Shown here piece by piece: positions 21,161 to 32,119 of a DNA stretch of 64,000 nucleotides. The position numbers and the translations under genes are program-made. The notes under the pieces are model-generated. The model ran no database searches. It was not told where the DNA came from and was given only the letters and a program-made list of their open reading frames with translations. The DNA comes from Paralithodes platypus (lineage: Eukaryota > Arthropoda > Malacostraca > Decapoda > Lithodidae), in the NCBI GenBank assembly GCA_032716605.1, contig CM064518.1:47085743-47149742 (forward strand), given 5' to 3'. Positions within the stretch are counted from its first letter, which is position 1. Every line of letters starts with the position of its first letter.

Positions 21161-21403
21161 AAACAAAAAAACAACAACAATGAACACACAAAAACAAAAT
21201 ACAAATTCACACATTACTTACATGTATTTGTTTGGCTTCATTTGTTTATGTCATGTCGCTGCTTATCTTTTCATCTGTGTCTATCAATATTATATCTACT
21301 TGTATATCCATCCATCTATAACATTATGCATATATATATATATATATATATAGTAGCTAGTTTAATATGCAGTATATTTATCTGTGAATTCATATACTAA
21401 GGA

Positions 21404-22001
21404 AATTATTTATCAACGTAACATGGACAATTATCTATCAACGTAACATGTATAATTATCTATCAACGTAACATGTATAATTATCTATCAACGTAACATG
21501 TATAATTATCTATCAACGTAACATGTATAATTATCTATCAACGTAACATGTATAATTATCTATCAACGTAACATGTATAATTATCTATCAACGTAACATG
21601 TATAATTATCTATCAACGTAACATGTATAATTATCTATCAACGTAACATGTATAATTCTCTATCAACGTAAATTATCTATCAACGTAACATGTATAATTA
21701 TCTATCAACGTAACATGTATAATTATCTATCAACGTAACATGTATAATTATCTATCAACGTAACATGTATAATTATCTATCAACGTAACATGTATAATCA
21801 TCTATCAACGTAAATTATCTATCAACGTAACATGTATAATTATCTATCAACGTAAATTATCTATCAACGTAACATGTATAATTATCTATCAACGTAACAT
21901 GTATAATTATCTATCAACGTAACATGTATAATTATTTATCAACGTAACATGCATAATTATCTATCAACGTAAATTATCTATCAACGTAACATGTATAATT
22001 C
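21404..22001. repeat. 25-bp tandem repeat, about 24 copies
   Basis: ATTATCTATCAACGTAACAT then GTATA. Most units are identical. Several units are shortened by loss of CATGTATAA-type sequence. The array is flanked by single-copy AT-rich DNA. Confidence 0.97.
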
Positions 22002-22014
22002 TCTTTTCCTATAA

Positions 22015-22150
22015 ATATGTTTTTGTTGTGTTGTCCCTATTTGGGCTTTGTCTTGAGTCGGCCATCCCCAGTTAAAACATAAACATAGAATACAAATAAA
22101 GAAAATAGGGAATGGGCCCGAGCAAATAGATAGATAGATAGATAGATAGA
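22015..22150 (+). mobile_element. LINE 3' tail ending in (GATA)n
   Basis: GGGCTTTGTCTTGAGTCGGC, CATCCCCAGTT and GGAATGGGCCCGAGCAAATA precede an AGATAGATAG tract. The same block and tail occur at 55740-55830. Confidence 0.7.
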
Positions 22151-22192
22151 GATATAAATATCTATCTATATATAATTTGCCCATCTGTGGGT

Positions 22193-22564
22193 TTAAGGAG
22201 AGGCAGACTGTTTTTCTGGACCCCCTTCTCCCTAATGATTAGCCCCACTAGTTTTGAAATTATAAGACGTTCGGCCCATTAGTTTGAGCGATTTTAACAC
22301 CTTTCCCCACCATTTCGTTGTCAATATTAAGACCTTTCGTGCCATTTAGGGATCGATTATTTCCTGGCGAGCGTTAGCGAGCCTGCAATTTTAAGAGGAA
22401 CCGTTCGGCCATGGCATTTTACTACCGAAAAATGTACAGATTTATCTTGAAGGGGGGTGTAGGGGGTATTTTTCTAAGTTTGATGGAGGTCTAGGGAGGA
22501 AACTAAAAAAATATATATGAATAAATTAATTAATAGACCAAACAAACGGTCTGCCTCCCCTTAA
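22193..22564 (+). mobile_element. MITE-C, full length (long form), TTAA-bounded
   Basis: TTAAGGAGAGGCAGACTG to GTCTGCCTCCCCTTAA, 372 bp. The terminal inverted repeat reaches about 16 bp (AGGCAGAC/GTCTGCCT), better kept than in most copies. Confidence 0.9.
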
Positions 22565-22704
22565 TTGTATACCCTCGTGTGTGGATCAGTGTAGGAGTCC
22601 GCATTGCTAACTACACGTGCTTGTGTGCTCCAGCCTGTGGAAGTAGGGTTGTTGGCTGTGAGCATACCCAGGCGGACTCTCCCAGACACCGCCAGAGTCC
22701 GCGT

Positions 22705-23034
22705 GGAGGTATCCACTTGAGGGACTTTTTTCTTGACCCCTTTCTCCCTCATGTTTAGTCCCATTGCTTTTCTAATTTTAAGACGTTCGCCCCATTATTT
22801 TGACGATTTTAAGAACTTTCGACCCATTTCTGTCAATTTTAAGACCTTTCGTGCCATGTAGGTGTCGATTTTATCCTGGCGAGCGATAGCGAGCCTGTAA
22901 TATAAGAGGAACCGGCTTTCAGCCGGGACATTTTTCTACCGAAAAATGTACAAATTTATCTTGAAAAGGGGTCTAGGGGGAGTAATTTTAAGCTTGATGG
23001 AAGTCTAGGTAATCAACTAAAAACCTCCCCTTAA
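22705..23034 (+). mobile_element. MITE-C (short form), left terminus truncated
   Basis: CACTTGAGGGACTTTTTTC to AAAAACCTCCCCTTAA. The last TTAA is followed by CCCCTTCTATACTGCG, a short MITE-A stub of about 20 bp. Confidence 0.85.
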
Positions 23035-23059
23035 CCCCTTCTATACTGCGTGTGTACCC

Positions 23060-23590
23060 GAGTAATGTGACCGTACCAACATCGTTCAGAGTACTATCAT
23101 TTTGATTTCTGGCCCTCCAGTTGATGGCTGTGGCAATCATTGTTTTTGTATAATAACAAGTAGCCTAGTAAGGACCATTAGGTCTGCCTTTGCTAGTTTT
23201 GCTTTGTATTCCTGTGTATACTCAACCTTGTGCAACTCTGGTCTACTCAACTAAAGTCATTTCTACAACTCGAATTCCACTCAAACCCTGTGTATACAGT
23301 ATACCCACTGTTTTATGTATATACAAATTTAATGTATATATGTAAATTTATGTACAGTACACTATATGTGTAAAATTAGGTTGCATGTATACTGTATGTG
23401 AGTGATATGTGTACCAATAATAGTAAATTAAATATATTTTCAAAACAAAAAAGATTACTAAAACAAATATAGTGAATCAATCTGAAGCTTTACTACCATA
23501 TTAAAATAAGGTGTCTTTAAAGAGAGTTAACTATCATAAGGCTCGGTTAGGATATTATTAACACATTGTAAAATGTACAAATCATGTAAT
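23060..23590. other. Anonymous sequence
   Basis: Mixed then AT-rich sequence with scattered TGTATATAC words. No family, ORF or RNA gene recognised. Confidence 0.4.
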
Positions 23591-23814
23591 ACATGATAGC
23601 TAAATCAAACTGTTTCAATTTCAATTTCAATAACAAAATAATGTTATCTACTCTACCCGACTTTACTACAACCCCGTCCCTTTCTTCCACTATCTCCCCA
23701 GCCTCTTCCAGTGCCCATATATCATCTCTCCTTTCCGCCCTTCCCCAATTGCTCCCCGTATCTCCCCAGCTCCCGGTGTGCTGGGTTAATTATCTCCGGT
23801 CTGAAGGGCCGCGT

Positions 23815-24033
23815 ATAACCCGTTCAGTACCAGTGCAGTCCTGTTAACTTTATTCTGGCTACTATTAAACGATTTTATTCAGTTTAAAATGGGCCTCCAG
23901 CAATGAACAGGCTTCAAATTATCTCACTTAACCATTGTTTACCTCCACAGACCCTACTTTAACTGCACAAAATCGTCTAAATATGGCTAGACTAAAATGA
24001 CAAAGACGTCGCCAGTACAGTTAAAGGGTAAAA
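23815..24033. mobile_element. MITE-A, ends mutated
   Basis: ATAACCCGTTCAGTACCAGT and CGTCGCCAGTACAGTTAAAG then GGTAAA. Both arms are present. The TTAA at each end has changed by one base or by a short insertion. Confidence 0.8.
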
Positions 24034-24097
24034 CTGTACGGGGGCGTGTGATTGGTATTGGATAGGGCTGGATTGGGCTCTTGGGTTGATTTTTGTT

Positions 24098-24480
24098 TTC
24101 TTTGTGTATGAAGGAGACAAAATGTAGGTTGCCTGTAACGAGTGTCTCCCCCATAGCCCAAAGAGTGACAGGGAGCCAAATTCAAGGGACGTTGGGGTCA
24201 AAATGCATGAATACACGAAGTTTAAAGCACTATAGTAAGTCATAGGATGAAGAAGAGATTGATTGAGGGAGAGAGTTCCAGAGTTCACTTATTGAGTAGA
24301 AAAAAGACAGAAAACTTGCCACCTCTTGGGTTGCAGAGCTGGACAGAATAGGAGTGGGACTGTGTTGAAAGGTGGGTGGCTCGTATTCGCCGCAAGGGAG
24401 GAGGTATGCACTAGGAGAGCTCTGTAGTACACTGATTGTTGTAATAGCGATGGATGAGTGAAAGAGACAAGGATAAGGGA
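24098..24480 (+). mobile_element. Repeat E, long copy
   Basis: Shares GAGTGACAGGGAGCCAAATT, CAAGGGACGTT, TAAGTCATAGGATGA and GGGAGAGAGTTCCAG blocks, in order, with 30558-30930. The frame is closed. It may be the untranslated part of a larger retroelement, but I cannot assign a class. Confidence 0.65.
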
Positions 24481-24810
24481 TAAGGATAAAGAGCTAAAGG
24501 TGGATAGGGTTATAGGGTAAGATAAGATATCAAGGGCTGGATAGGGCGCAAGGATTGAACAGGTATCTAAAGTTGGCTAGGTATCTTGGGTTGGGTAAGA
24601 CTGCAGACTGGATAGAGATATGAGTTGGATAGGGTTGATTAGGGTTCTAGGGGTGGATAGGGTTGGTCGGGGTTCTAGATATGGATAGGGTTGATTAGGG
24701 TTCTCGGGATGGATAGGGTTAGACAGCACTCTAAGGCTGGGTAGAGCTCTAGGGTTGGACAGGGCTCTAGTGTTAGACAGGACTCTAAGGATGGACAGAG
24801 TTGGACTCTA
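24480..24810. repeat. Degenerate GGATAGGGTTGATTAGGG repeat
   Basis: Variants of GGATAGGGTTG and GGGTTCTAGGG alternate irregularly over about 330 bp. The unit length varies, unlike a telomere. Confidence 0.75.
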
Positions 24811-24944
24811 CAGACCACATAGTATATTTTGAATATGGTAATATCATACAATGCTTAATTAATTGGAAACAGTGAGGGTATTTGTATTGCGTGTCGATGG
24901 GCTTTGTGCATTGAATCTACAGCATAAATTCCATCCTAATAATA

Positions 24945-25030
24945 TCTTCCCATTGCCACATCGGGATTTGAACCCGGGACCTTAAGATTACCAGTCCAGT
25001 AGCAAGACCACTCCACCACACCTTCCCTAT
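24945..25030 (-). mobile_element. tRNA-derived SINE head
   Basis: Read on the minus strand: GTGTGGTGGAGTGGTCTTGC (A-box region), ACTGGTAATCTTAAGGTC and GGGTTCAAATCCCG (B box). It resembles a class II tRNA but has a poor acceptor stem, so a SINE head or tRNA pseudogene is more likely than a tRNA gene. Confidence 0.6.
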
Positions 25031-25177
25031 ATGTGTCGGCATTGGCGCAAGCAAAGCATAACAATTTCCAGGTTTCAACAGAACAAGCAATTTCACGTTT
25101 CACCAGATACTTTAAAAGCCATTCCCTCGTCACCCGAACACACAGCAACTCCCCCAAACTTACCTCACCCTAATGTA

Positions 25178-25383
25178 CAGTTGCCCACATAAGTTCTGTT
25201 CCTCTCCGTGATCTTATGCGTGGAAATATAAATATTGATTTCACGAGTGTTGTTTCATCTGCACTGGAACTTATCTGATTAGTCAACTGATAATTAGAAG
25301 AAACCACAAAACGGAATTAATTCATAATATTTTACTCTCAAGCATAAAATCACGACGAGGAACAGAACTTATGGAGCCAACTG
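25178..25383. mobile_element. TA-flanked MITE (Tc1/mariner-like ends)
   Basis: Flanked by TA on both sides. Terminal inverted repeat of about 40 bp: CAGTTGCCCACATAAGTTCT then GTTCCTC on the left, and GAGGAACAGAACTTATGGAG then CCAACTG on the right. The 206-bp size and TA duplication fit a Tc1/mariner-type MITE. A second copy lies at 63236. Confidence 0.82.
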
Positions 25384-25494
25384 TACCATAATATAACCGA
25401 ATACGCAAGCGCAGTCTAACCGGGCGGCGCCGTCATTTCGTGTTTAGCGTAAATAGCGGTGGTTTCCTGGGTACCTAAGGCGAGATGGGGGTCT

Positions 25495-25552
25495 TAAAGG
25501 GGGAGGGTGTTTTTTCTGTGCCCTCTTCTTCCTCATGTTTATATAATATTTA
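25495..25552 (+). mobile_element. MITE-C left-end fragment
   Basis: TTAAAGGGGGAGGG then CCTCATGTTTAT. The remainder is missing. Confidence 0.55.
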
Positions 25553-26099
25553 GGGTATGTTAACTATTTCCTTTTCCAATTCAAGCAATTATTCGTACTA
25601 AGAGGTTGGCGTAAGATATGTTGACTTCATACTTGACAGCTTGCGCTCGTAAACTTTACAAACGATTCATACGCAGTAGCCATGGTAAGCGACCAAACAC
25701 GCATATACCTGTACTGTAAATAGCTGTTTTGGATCATTTTCTTACTTAGCATTGAAATCCCTAATTGCTGAATATACGACAAATTCAGTGGGATTCAAGT
25801 AAGCTTCTACACATTTATCTATGAAGTATACAGTATATATATATATATATATATATATAGATACTGTATATTTATATCAATGTGTGGGAGAGTACAAGAG
25901 TTGCTTAATTTCTGACAGGGTACACCTACTCTAGCATGGAGTCTCCTTAGGGTACATCCCATCTGCACCGAGCTATGCCACTCGACCATTGTATTACCAT
26001 TTAGATAGCTTTGTGGTTACGACTTGAGTGCTTTATCTGGGCTATAATTGGCTCGGGGGCCCTGTTCTCTTACATTTGTATTTATTTTACTCTCGTTTA

Positions 26100-26470
26100 A
26101 TGTTTCTCTTTCACTCTTTCTCTCTTTATAACCCTCTTTAGCTCTCTTTCTCTCCCCCTCATTCGCTCTTTCTCTCTGTCCCTCTTTTATTGTTACTCTT
26201 TCTCTCGCTCTCCCTGTTTCACTATTTCTATATTGCCTTCTTTCACTCACACACACTCTCTCTCTCCCTCTTGTGCTCTCTCTCTCCCTCTTTTTCACCA
26301 TTTCTCTCTCTCCCACTCTTTCAACTATCTCTCTCTCTTACTTTTTTTTCTCTCTCTCTCCCTCTTCCACTCTTTCTCTCTCCGTCTTTCATTATTTATC
26401 TCTCTCTCTCTCTTTCACTCTTTCTCTTCCTCTCTCACTCACTCACTCTCTCTCTCTCTCTCTCCACCAC
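26100..26470. repeat. CT-rich low-complexity block
   Basis: TCTCTCTC with CCCTCTTT and TTTCACTC interruptions on one strand. Ser/Leu/Phe open frames are repeat translations. Confidence 0.93.
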
Positions 26471-26479
26471 AGTGAAGTA

Positions 26480-27010
26480 AGCTATATAGAGAGGGGGAGA
26501 GGAAAGAGAAAGGAGGGAGTGTCACCTGCATTACGGCTTCCTACATATTAATTACGTTTTTTGTGCTCGTAGCCCACCACTTGCCATATTTTTTGGCCGT
26601 ACCTTATTTCTACATCATCATACGGTCGATGGTATGGTTAACTCCCACCCCCCCTCTCTCTCTCTCTCTCTCTGCTTGTATGCGCGTGTGTGTGTTTATG
26701 CAATCATGCCAACATGTGATTATGCAACATACAAATATATTGTAACATTGTAAATATATAGTATTTTTTGCCTCCATTAAAGCACGAGTATACTATTATG
26801 AATCTACTGTAATAGGGTATAAGCTGAATTAATTTAATAAAATTTCCAATACGACATATTTACAACTACCAATAAATGCCTACAGTGGCCGATAGAGGCG
26901 CTGAACGCAATGTTTACCGCGGTGCATTGTGGGAAATTGGCGACATCGCGGACCTATCCACCCTCCCTCTCCTTCAACAATTCTTTATTTTAAGCAGTTA
27001 GTCAAAATGT
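26480..27010. other. Mixed sequence before the 18-bp array
   Basis: Includes CT and GT tracts and, at 26885-26960, a short CG-containing stretch (GATAGAGGCGCTGAACGC, GCATTGTGGGAAATTGG) unlike its AT-rich surroundings. This might be promoter-like, but there is no supported downstream gene. Confidence 0.35.
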
Positions 27011-27019
27011 CTGTAGCTG

Positions 27020-27935
27020 ACACTTTATCCACCACTACCACTGTACCTATCACTACCACTTTATCCACCACTACCACTTTACCTACCACTACCACTTTAT
27101 CCACAACTACCACTTTATTTAACACTACCACTTTATCTACCACTACCATTGTATCCACCCCTACCACTTTTTCTTTCACTACTGCTTTATCCATCACTCC
27201 CACTTTATCTACCACTACCACTTTATTCACCACTACCACTTTATCTACCACTACCACTTTATCCACCACTACCACTTTTTCTAACACTACTACTTTATCT
27301 AACACTACCACTTTATCCAACACTACCACTTTATCCAAAACTACCTCTTTATCCACTACTACAACTTTATCCACCACTACCACCTTATCTAACACCACCA
27401 CTTTATCGAACACTACCACTTTATCTACTAATACCAATTTATCAACTACTACCACTTTATCTAACACTACCACTTTATCGAACACTGCCACTTTATCTAC
27501 CACTACCACTTTATCCACTACTACCACTTTATCCACCACTACCACTGTATCCAAACCTACCACTTTATCCACTACTACAACTTTATCCACCACTACCACT
27601 TTATCTAACACTACCACTTTATCTACCACTACCATTTTATCTAATACCACTTTATCTACCACTACCACTTTATCCACTACTCCCACTTTATCTACCACTA
27701 CCACTTTATCCACCACTATCACTTTATCTAAAACTACCACTTTATCCACCACTACCACTTTATCTACCACTACCACTGTATCCACTACTACAACTTTATC
27801 CACCACTACCACTGTATCTAACACTACCACTTTATCTAACACTACCACTTTATCTACTAATACCACTTTATCTACCACTACCACTTTATCTACTACTAAC
27901 ACTCTATCCACCACTACCACTTTATCTAACATATA
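27020..27935. repeat. 18-bp minisatellite, about 50 units
   Basis: The unit is ACCACTACCACTTTATCT with point variants (CTAACACTACC, TCCACTACTACA). Because 18 is a multiple of three and the unit has no stop in several frames, the block is open as Thr/Ser/Leu and Leu/Pro/Tyr on the plus strand and Val/Asp/Lys on the minus strand. The ATG at 26929 sits in unrelated flank. A mucin-like protein cannot be excluded but is not supported. Confidence 0.93.
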
Positions 27936-27979
27936 AACATGTAGAATTACAAAAAATCGAGATAATCTGTATATCCTAA

Positions 27980-29848
27980 TGGTGGGTTCACACATTCACG
28001 TATATTGCTCCCGTCCGGCGTATCGCCAATTTATGTAAAGACGCGAGTAGTTTCTGCCGTTGAACGACCGTTCTTCCACGTCTATTGCACTTACCGACAG
28101 ACGTAGCGTAACGGGGCCAGTGTTACGTCAGACGTAATGGAGTCGTATTGAACTACGTACGTGTTTGCGACGTGCGTAAGCATAGCCCCGTTCGACCTCA
28201 TGGGCTGCACGATTTGCGGGAACACAGGCCACGCCCATGCCACGCCCCCTCAAGACCAGCGTAGATGAGGCCGCATGTCTTGGGATTTGTTAGGTCGTAC
28301 CTGGACCGGTTCTGGCCAATCGTAGGCACACCCCGTCTGACCAAACACAGACAAAGACAGTCTTTGTCAACCACGTAGGTCTGGGTTGGAATCTGGGAAC
28401 TACAAAAGGGCAGGAATGGCCACACCATTCCCATTCCCAGTCCTTCATCGGCACCATGAACAACATCGAGGAATTCATCCTGGAGGAGTAACATCGAGGA
28501 ATTCATCCTGGAGGAGTAACCCCTGAGTGCCAGCCAATTTTGACGGTGTGCTTCTGCCAGTGCCATATTTTTTTTTTTTTTTTTGGCTAAATCTATTAAG
28601 TTGGGAGAGAAATGGTAAAAAAAACACTCCCCTCGCCAGAAATCAGGTCCCCGATGGTCCCGAAAGTAGCTGAAAAGACACTATAGACTACAGAGACTTT
28701 TATGGTATCGGAATGTATGGGTGGGAGGGTGGTTTTGGGGTTGGTTGGGGGAAGGTAGAAGGGTAATTGACTTGTGTTACACATATGAAGCCGATTGGTG
28801 AGGTAGTTTCGCCACCACGGATTTTCCTTTTTTTCCTTTCCTTCGTACGGATACGCTAGAAGTGGGTGGTGGGAGGAGGTTGGGGGTGTGGTGGGGGGAA
28901 GGCAGCAGGGTAAGAGACTTGTCACACAAATATGGAACCGATTGGTGCAGTCGTTTCGCCGCCACAGATTTTCCTTTTTTTTCCTTTTCTTCGTACGGAT
29001 ACGCTAGAAGTGGGTGGTGGGAGGAGGTTGGGGGTGTGGTGGGGGGAAGGCAGAAGGGTAAGAGACTTGTCACACAAATATGGAACCGATTGGTGCAGTC
29101 GTTTCGCCGCCACAGATTTTCCTTTTTTTTCCTTCTAACGGGACCGACAGTCAGCGAGTGGGTGGGAGGAGGGATTTGGGATTTTTGTGGTGGGTAGCCT
29201 AAAGGGTAAGGTACATGTGGTAAAAATATGAAAGCCATAGGTGCAGTCGTTTCGCTGCTACGATTTGTTTTCGGCAGGGTGCAGAGGGTGGCAGGGTTGG
29301 CTTGTTGGTTGCTGCTCCGGTGTGGTGAGGTGTGACTGGAGGGTCCCTCGCTGGTCCCGTTGTCCCCTCGTACAACGATGCCGCGTCTTCCCGCCAACCA
29401 GCAGTGCGGCGGTTCTGCCAGATGCGGCCTAACTAACGTATACTTCCACGTTCGACTGGAACTTTCTACGATTTGACGAGAGCAGCTCTCGTCTCACGTG
29501 GTCGCTGCTACGTCCGACGAGGATGCTCTGGTCAGACGACCGTGGTGGCCTGGTCGGTCGTAAGTTTCCCCGTCTTTTGACATACGTGAGGGCGAGCCAC
29601 GTTCCTGATTCGACTCGAATCAGCAACCGCGCGGCCTTGGCCGCACCCACAACATTCCCGACCCACGTGGGCTACTCGTTTCTACTCGCGCCATGCGAGA
29701 GTACCCCCCCGACTGGCCGTAATTTCATTAAAGTTTTGCGTATTATGCCATTACGTTTTACGTAATCGGTTGCCAACTACCAATATACCTTCGTTTACAA
29801 CAGACGGGAGCTGACGGGAGCAATATACGTGAATGTGTGAACCCACCA
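27980..29848. mobile_element. PIF/Harbinger-like DNA transposon relic or non-autonomous element, 1.87 kb
   Basis: Perfect 36-bp terminal inverted repeats start TGGTGGGTTCACACATTCAC at 27980 and end GTGAATGTGTGAACCCACCA at 29848. Both are flanked directly by TAA, a 3-bp duplication typical of PIF/Harbinger. The interior is more GC-rich than its surroundings. It carries a short frame MNNIEEFILEE at 28456 that stops after a 28-bp duplication, a 147-bp tandem repeat and a GACGAGAGCAGCTCTCGTC hairpin. No DDE transposase core is recognisable, so it is presumably mobilised in trans. Confidence 0.8.
28650..29265. repeat. 147-bp tandem repeat inside the TAA-flanked element, about 4 copies
   Basis: Copies marked by CCGATTGGTG..TTTCGCC start near 28787, 28934 and 29081, with a diverged one at 29229. 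Each also has TACGGATACGCTAGAAGTGG and GGGAGGAGGTTGGGGG. The 206-codon minus frame is generated by this repeat. Confidence 0.92.
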
Positions 29849-30015
29849 TAAGTGTTGGGTATTGTTGATGTCGACAGTCGTAGCTCTGGCGCTAGTTCGG
29901 AAGCGTCCACCAGAGGTCTCAGGTGAATTCTTGGTAGGGATGGCTGGGTTTCACGCTTATCATTACACGTAGCGAAAATGGCAAATTGATTGTTTTCCTA
30001 TATCGGGAAAAGAAG

Positions 30016-30322
30016 GGGGGGGGGGGAGCTAATAGAGAAGCTTTTCTCCCTCATGTTTAGCCCCTTGATTTTGAGATTTTAAGACGTTTGTCCCATCAGT
30101 TTGGCGATTTTAGGAACTTTCGCCCATTTCAATCAATGTTAAGAACTTTCGTGTCATTTAGGTGTCTAGTTTTTTCCTGGCGAGCGATAGTGAGTCTGCA
30201 ATTTAAGAGGAACCGGCCTCCGGCCGTGATAAAATGTACAAATTTATCTTAAAACGGGGTCTAGGGGGTGTAATTATAAGCTTGATGGAGGTCTAGGGAA
30301 CAAACTAAAAACTTCCCCTTAA
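30016..30322 (+). mobile_element. MITE-C, left end truncated at a G run
   Basis: TTTCTCCCTCATGTTTAGCC to AAAAACTTCCCCTTAA. The left 20 bp are replaced by an 11-bp G run and short unrelated sequence. Confidence 0.82.
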
Positions 30323-30387
30323 GTACAAGAAAAATGGACAACTGTGAACATCTCATATTTTTTTCTAAATAAAGATCACTTCTACCA

Positions 30388-30556
30388 TTTAACCCCTTGA
30401 GGATTATGACGCGTTTTAGAAGTATATTTTGGCTATCTTTAAACGATATTATAATTACTGTAGCTTAGGAAGGATCTGTTAGAGTTGAAAGGGTAAAGCC
30501 TGACCCAATCAACCCTCTGACTTCCATATAACCTTCCTACTCTGAATAAAATCGCA
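30388..30556. mobile_element. MITE-B, right end truncated by repeat E
   Basis: TTAACCCCTTGAGGATTATG, CTTAGGAAGGATCTGTTAGA and CTGAATAAAATCG. The sequence then switches abruptly to repeat E (TTTGTTTCTATGTGAGAG). Confidence 0.75.
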
Positions 30557-30557
30557 T

Positions 30558-30930
30558 TTTTGTTTCTATGTGAGAGAGGGAGACAAAAGGCAGAACTGCC
30601 TGTGCCTCCCCCAGAGTTGAAAGAGTGACAGGCCAAAATCAAGGAATGTTCGAGCCAAAATGTCTGGACACACGGAGTTTAAACCAATTTAAGTCATAGG
30701 ACGAGGGAAAGATGGATTCAGGGAGAGAGTTCCAGTGCTCAGCTGTTGAATAGAAGAAAGATTAGGAGTATCGCTTCACTCTTGAATTGGAGAGTTACAC
30801 AGAATAGGGGTGGAATTGTGTTGGAAGAGGAGGTGGTATACACTGAGAGAGCTGATTATTGTAATAGCGGTAGAATAGCGAGAGAGATGCAACACTGCGG
30901 CGAAGAGAGAGAGAGATGCAACTGGACTAT
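30558..30930 (+). mobile_element. Repeat E, long copy
   Basis: GCAGAACTGCCTGTGCCTCC, GAGTGACAGGCCAAAATCAA, AAGTCATAGGACGAGGG and GTTCCAGTGCTCAGC match 24098-24480 and 50617-50790. Confidence 0.65.
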
Positions 30931-31076
30931 AGCTTACACAGGGTTGAAGGGTTCACAACCAGTGGATGGAAAGGGAAAGGGACTGGGGTGGATAATGGCC
31001 GTGCTGCTCTATCTCTATTAACCAAGCGGAAGGTAAATCAACCGTGGATAATCTGACAAACCAACCCACCGCTCAC

Positions 31077-31235
31077 CACCACCACCACCACCACCACCGC
31101 TCACCACCACCACCACCACCACCACCACCCTGAGAGAAATGGGAGAGAGATGTGTTTGTGGTTCATGGGTGTGTCTTGTTATGTGTGTGTGTGTGTGTGT
31201 ATGTGTGTGAGTGTGTGAGAGAGAGAGAGAGAGAG
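31077..31235. repeat. (CAC)n, (GT)n and (GA)n tracts
   Basis: Two CACCACCAC tracts separated by CGCTCAC, then GT and GA tracts. Confidence 0.9.
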
Positions 31236-31352
31236 ATGGAAAGGTAGATAGATATATATTTGCATATATTTACGTAGATACACTGGCCACACAGGCCTTA
31301 CGATCCCAGCGAGGTGGTCAGGACTAATTTCTAATGGTGTACAAACCCGATA

Positions 31353-31506
31353 TTAACCCTTTCACTGTAGTTGATTTAGACGATTTTATGAATCTTACGA
31401 AGGATCCATGATAGCTAAAAGGGTTAATTGTGATAGTTTGTAACCTCTTAATTGCTCCACGTCCGTCCTAAGCTGAATAACGGCGCCATACTCCTCAAGG
31501 GGTTAA
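31353..31506. mobile_element. MITE-A/B, internally shortened, TTAA-bounded
   Basis: TTAACCCTTTCACTGTAG at the left and ACTCCTCAAGGGGTTAA at the right. The left arm is about 50 bp shorter than usual. The right end resembles MITE-B, so it may be a hybrid or recombinant. Confidence 0.7.
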
Positions 31507-31783
31507 GTAATCATATATTCCAAACAGTCAAGAAATGGTTACAAGTCAAAATAAGTAACTCAAATGATATGTTAGAGAAAATTGAAAGCAACATATTGCA
31601 TCACATCGTTAAATTATAAATGTTGATTTGATATAACTAGATGCAAAACATTATGTAAATCTAAGTAACAATGATCCATACGATATTATAGGCGTGCAGC
31701 TGTATGAGAATATGAATCCGAAGAAACTCAATTAAAAACATCAAATCATGAACAAAAAGGTCAAATTGCTGTCGGGAACTTTA

Positions 31784-31996
31784 AGCCGGTATCACACGAG
31801 ACTTTTTTTATAGCCAACATTCGATGATCAAAATTTTTCTGGCAACATTAATTTGATATTGTGCATTGGTATCGGAAACTAAGCTGATGATAGATGTATT
31901 TAAGTGATGTAAATGTTTTAAATGTTGACCTCATAAGCTGCCAGACCAGTGTTAAGGATAAATGTTGAGAGAAAACGCGCTCGTGTGATACCGGCT
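31784..31996. mobile_element. TTA-flanked MITE, PIF/Harbinger-like
   Basis: TTA occurs on both sides. Terminal inverted repeats are AGCCGGTATCACACGAG and CTCGTGTGATACCGGCT, 17 bp and perfect. 213 bp long with no ORF. The TATCACAC motif near the end resembles TTCACACA of the 28-kb element. Confidence 0.82.
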
Positions 31997-32067
31997 TTAG
32001 TTACACGAGAAGTTGTTAGACAAGACTTATAGGAGAAGGTCTGTTAAAAGGCGTTTGAATGGAATGC

Positions 32068-32069
<2 letters not shown>

Positions 32070-32119
<50 letters not shown>

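Noticed and set aside
21404..22001. CRISPR-like regularly spaced repeat
   Set aside because: Units are contiguous and nearly identical with no unique spacers, so this is an ordinary tandem repeat.
24480..24810. Telomere-like GGGTTAG/TAGGG words
   Set aside because: Unit length and sequence vary strongly, and the arthropod telomere unit TTAGG is not tandemly repeated here.
24945..25030. Functional tRNA gene (minus strand)
   Set aside because: A and B boxes are good, but the acceptor stem pairs poorly and no terminator-like T run follows at the right distance. A SINE head or tRNA pseudogene fits better.
26929..27936. 335-codon Thr/Ser-rich frame resembling a mucin
   Set aside because: Generated by an 18-bp tandem unit that lacks stops in several frames on both strands. 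No signal peptide or non-repeat domain is visible.
28777..29397. 206-codon minus-strand frame as a possible transposase
   Set aside because: It lies on the 147-bp tandem repeat and shows the same peptide three times. No DDE motif, zinc finger or Myb-like domain was seen.
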